Of a stretch of 6,968 bases of DNA, positions 5,582-6,968 are shown in pieces (position 1 is the first letter of the stretch; each line of letters opens with the position of its first letter). Under the pieces are notes generated by a model, which saw only the letters and a program-made list of their open reading frames with translations, did no database searches and was not told the DNA's origin. This DNA comes from Planctomycetota bacterium (GTDB lineage: Bacteria > Planctomycetota > Planctomycetia > Planctomycetales > Planctomycetaceae), in the NCBI GenBank assembly GCA_013151585.1, contig JAADHY010000268.1, positions 1 through 6,968 on the forward strand, read 5' to 3'. Both the position numbers and the translations under genes were made by a program.

Positions 5582-5682
5582 AACGGGATCATCTGCGAGC
5601 GTGACCAGCTCGATCCATCTTGCCGTAAACCGGCATCAGAACCACGCCGAAGCTTCCAAGGTGGCCGCGCGGGACGAGACGG

Positions 5683-5706
5683 GCTGGCGGTTTGCCGGCG
5701 TTTTTT
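5683..5706 (+). terminator. Rho-independent terminator after the aldo/keto reductase
   Basis: GCTGGC (5683-5688), loop GGTTT, GCCGGC (5694-5699), then G and six T (5701-5706). The stem is 6 bp with one G-U pair. It lies about 100 bases after the reductase stop and only 19 bases before the DUF2784 start, so it ends the upstream transcript or acts as an attenuator for the next genes. Confidence 0.6.
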
Positions 5707-5725
5707 GTGCGTCAGGAGTGGCATC

Positions 5726-6151
5726 GTGCCTGATCCGTGGATTGTGTTGTTGCTGGCCGACCTGCTGGTGGCTTTGCACGCCGCTTTGGTCTTGTTTGCC
5801 GTCGGCGGATTGCTGGTGACGTTCGTAGGAGCTGGGTGCGGCTGGCCGTGGGTGAGGAATCGATGGTTTCGCGGGCTGCACCTGGGTTACGTGTTGTTTG
5901 TCGCGCTGGAGGCGGTCGTCGGGTGGCCGTGTCCGCTGACGGTGTGGGAGTTTCAGCTCCGCAAACTCGCCGGCGGCGCGACCTATCCCGGATCGTTCAT
6001 TGGTCGGTGGATCGAAGAGGTGCTGTACGTCGAGGTCAACCCCCTGATCCTGAACGCCGCGTACGTGCTTTTTGGTGTCGCCGTTCTGGCGAGCTGGTGG
6101 CTTGTCCCGCCTCGCCGACGTCCACGGAAAACAAGGACAAGCGAACAATGA
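5726..6151 (+). CDS. DUF2784 family membrane protein
   Basis: 141 residues from a GTG start that has AGGAG (5714-5718) seven bases upstream; an in-frame TTG at 5705 lies before this site and within the terminator T-run, so it is rejected. Predicted membrane segments lie at about 6-36, 51-67 and 106-126. The DUF2784 signature is clear: an early ADLLVALHAALVLF helix with His18, GLHLGY (50-55), GWPCPLTVWE (66-75) and ATYPGSFIGRWIEEVLY (85-101). The arginine-rich tail RRRPRKTR should be cytoplasmic. Family function is unknown. It is translationally coupled to the next gene (TGA and ATG overlap), so the two likely form an operon. Confidence 0.9.
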   Translation: MPDPWIVLLLADLLVALHAALVLFAVGGLLVTFVGAGCGWPWVRNRWFRGLHLGYVLFVALEAVVGWPCPLTVWEFQLRKLAGGATYPGSFIGRWIEEVLYVEVNPLILNAAYVLFGVAVLASWWLVPPRRRPRKTRTSEQ

Positions 6152-6968
6152 TCCGAAAGTCGATCGCACTTGGCATCCCGATCAAGCCATCCGCTTTGAT
6201 CCTCGCGTTCGCCCTGGCCGCTGGAATCTGCGTCGCGGGAGAGCCGTCGCGGCCGGGCGTCGATCCGTCCTCGGACTGCGGTTTGGACTACTACTCACAG
6301 GGCGGCGTCGTTGTGGACGGCGTGGCGTATTTCACGGCCAACGACTACTCGCGACTGCCCGGCGTGACTCGCACCGAACGGTTTCCTTGCGTGGTAGCGT
6401 TCGACGTGACGACGTTCCGCAAGATTCGCTCGTATCCGTTCACGTTCACTTACGACAGCTCGCCGCTGGTTTTCCAGCGTCGTGATGGCACATGGTTGGT
6501 CATCGCGCATGAATGGAAGCAGAAGCGAACGAAGGCTGTCCACCGAGACACGGGCAAGATCGAATGGGTCAGCGAGGCCAACCAGCCGGGCGCGTATTTT
6601 TTCGGTTACTCCTTGTACCGGCGCGATGACGGCTCAAAGCTGATCCTGATGGCGTGCCAGAACGGCCTGCATGCTCTTTCGAGCGAGACCGGACGGGACG
6701 TCTGGTGGATACGGCGTCGCAGCACCGGCGGAATCACGCCGTGCGTCGATCAGGCCAGCGGCGTGATCTTTTATCAGTGCGACGGCAAGCTGTTGAAAAT
6801 CCGCGCGGCGGACGGCCACGTTCTTCGTGAAGTCGACGTCCCGACGCCCCATCGATGCATTTCGTGGAACACAGTGCTGGTCGACGACTCGTTCGGCCGT
6901 TTCGTGGCGACGCGGTGGTACGGAAGGCCTGAGTGGGATTCCTCCATCCGCGTCTACGACTGGGATTT
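6148..6968 (+). CDS. Secreted PQQ-like beta-propeller protein, 3' end outside the window
   Basis: 273 complete codons are visible and the frame is open at the right edge. The ATG at 6148 overlaps the DUF2784 stop (ATGA) and is preceded by AAGGA about 10 bases upstream. The N-terminus is positive (MIRKSIALGIPIK) with a hydrophobic core at 15-30 ending VAGE, a Sec signal. Repeats of the PQQ/WD-like propeller type follow, each with a strand, a turn holding T/D-G, and a Trp or hydrophobic end: HRDTGKIEWVS (132-142), SSETGRDVWWI (178-188) and RAADGHVLREV (219-229). These match the A-x-x-x-TG-x-x-x-W blade motif. I see no clear PQQ or metal ligands, and proteins of this type often serve as scaffolds rather than enzymes. 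Cys residues at 44, 81, 170, 199 and 211 may form disulphides after export. The fold is fairly sure, the function unknown. Confidence 0.82.
   Translation, partial: MIRKSIALGIPIKPSALILAFALAAGICVAGEPSRPGVDPSSDCGLDYYSQGGVVVDGVAYFTANDYSRLPGVTRTERFPCVVAFDVTTFRKIRSYPFTFTYDSSPLVFQRRDGTWLVIAHEWKQKRTKAVHRDTGKIEWVSEANQPGAYFFGYSLYRRDDGSKLILMACQNGLHALSSETGRDVWWIRRRSTGGITPCVDQASGVIFYQCDGKLLKIRAADGHVLREVDVPTPHRCISWNTVLVDDSFGRFVATRWYGRPEWDSSIRVYDWD

Noticed and set aside
5636..6169. Long minus-strand reading opposite the DUF2784 gene.
   Set aside because: Gln/Arg/Pro-rich antisense shadow of a clear family protein.

Overview
The window looks like a chromosomal stretch from an environmental member of the Planctomycetota (Pirellulales-like). 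This is an inference from gene content: a secreted multi-Asp-box (BNR) protein, a Tat-targeted aldo/keto reductase, a PQQ-like propeller with a signal sequence, high GC in the flanks and small orphan genes. I recognise no ribosomal or other marker gene, so the assignment is tentative.

Layout. The left part (1-3844) reads on the minus strand. A secreted Asp-box beta-propeller protein runs off the left edge (1-1278). Upstream of it in the same orientation are three small orphan genes: an acyl-carrier-like protein lacking the phosphopantetheine serine (1657-1989, possibly longer), an unrecognised cytosolic protein (2373-2942) and a lipoprotein (3206-3844). The orphan-gene block is poorer in GC than the flanks; by hand count 2461-2520 is 25/60 and 3181-3240 is 27/60, against 44/60 at 661-720 and 37/60 at 5761-5820. 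The middle (3845-4702) has no intact gene. It holds the relic of a tyrosine recombinase of integron-integrase type on the minus strand (about 4074-4375), a REP-like imperfect palindrome (4396-4429) and a compact 125-bp foldback element with 12-bp perfect terminal inverted repeats (4545-4669). The right part (4703-6968) reads on the plus strand: a Tat-signal aldo/keto reductase, a Rho-independent terminator, a DUF2784 membrane protein, and a secreted PQQ-like propeller protein that starts inside the DUF2784 stop codon and runs off the right edge.

How it fits together. The centre looks like an old recombination site between two blocks of envelope-targeted genes facing away from each other. The most notable observation is the decayed recombinase: its box II (HxxRH), the LLxDG and LQELL segments and the TTM-x-x-x-H segment are all recognisable but spread over different reading frames, with a deletion in the middle and Phe where the catalytic Tyr should be. 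The same-strand, lower-GC orphan genes downstream of it could be former mobile cassettes, as in the inverted integron arrangement, but I could not find convincing attC sites by eye, so that part stays a hypothesis. I see no CRISPR array, tRNA, rRNA or intact transposase.
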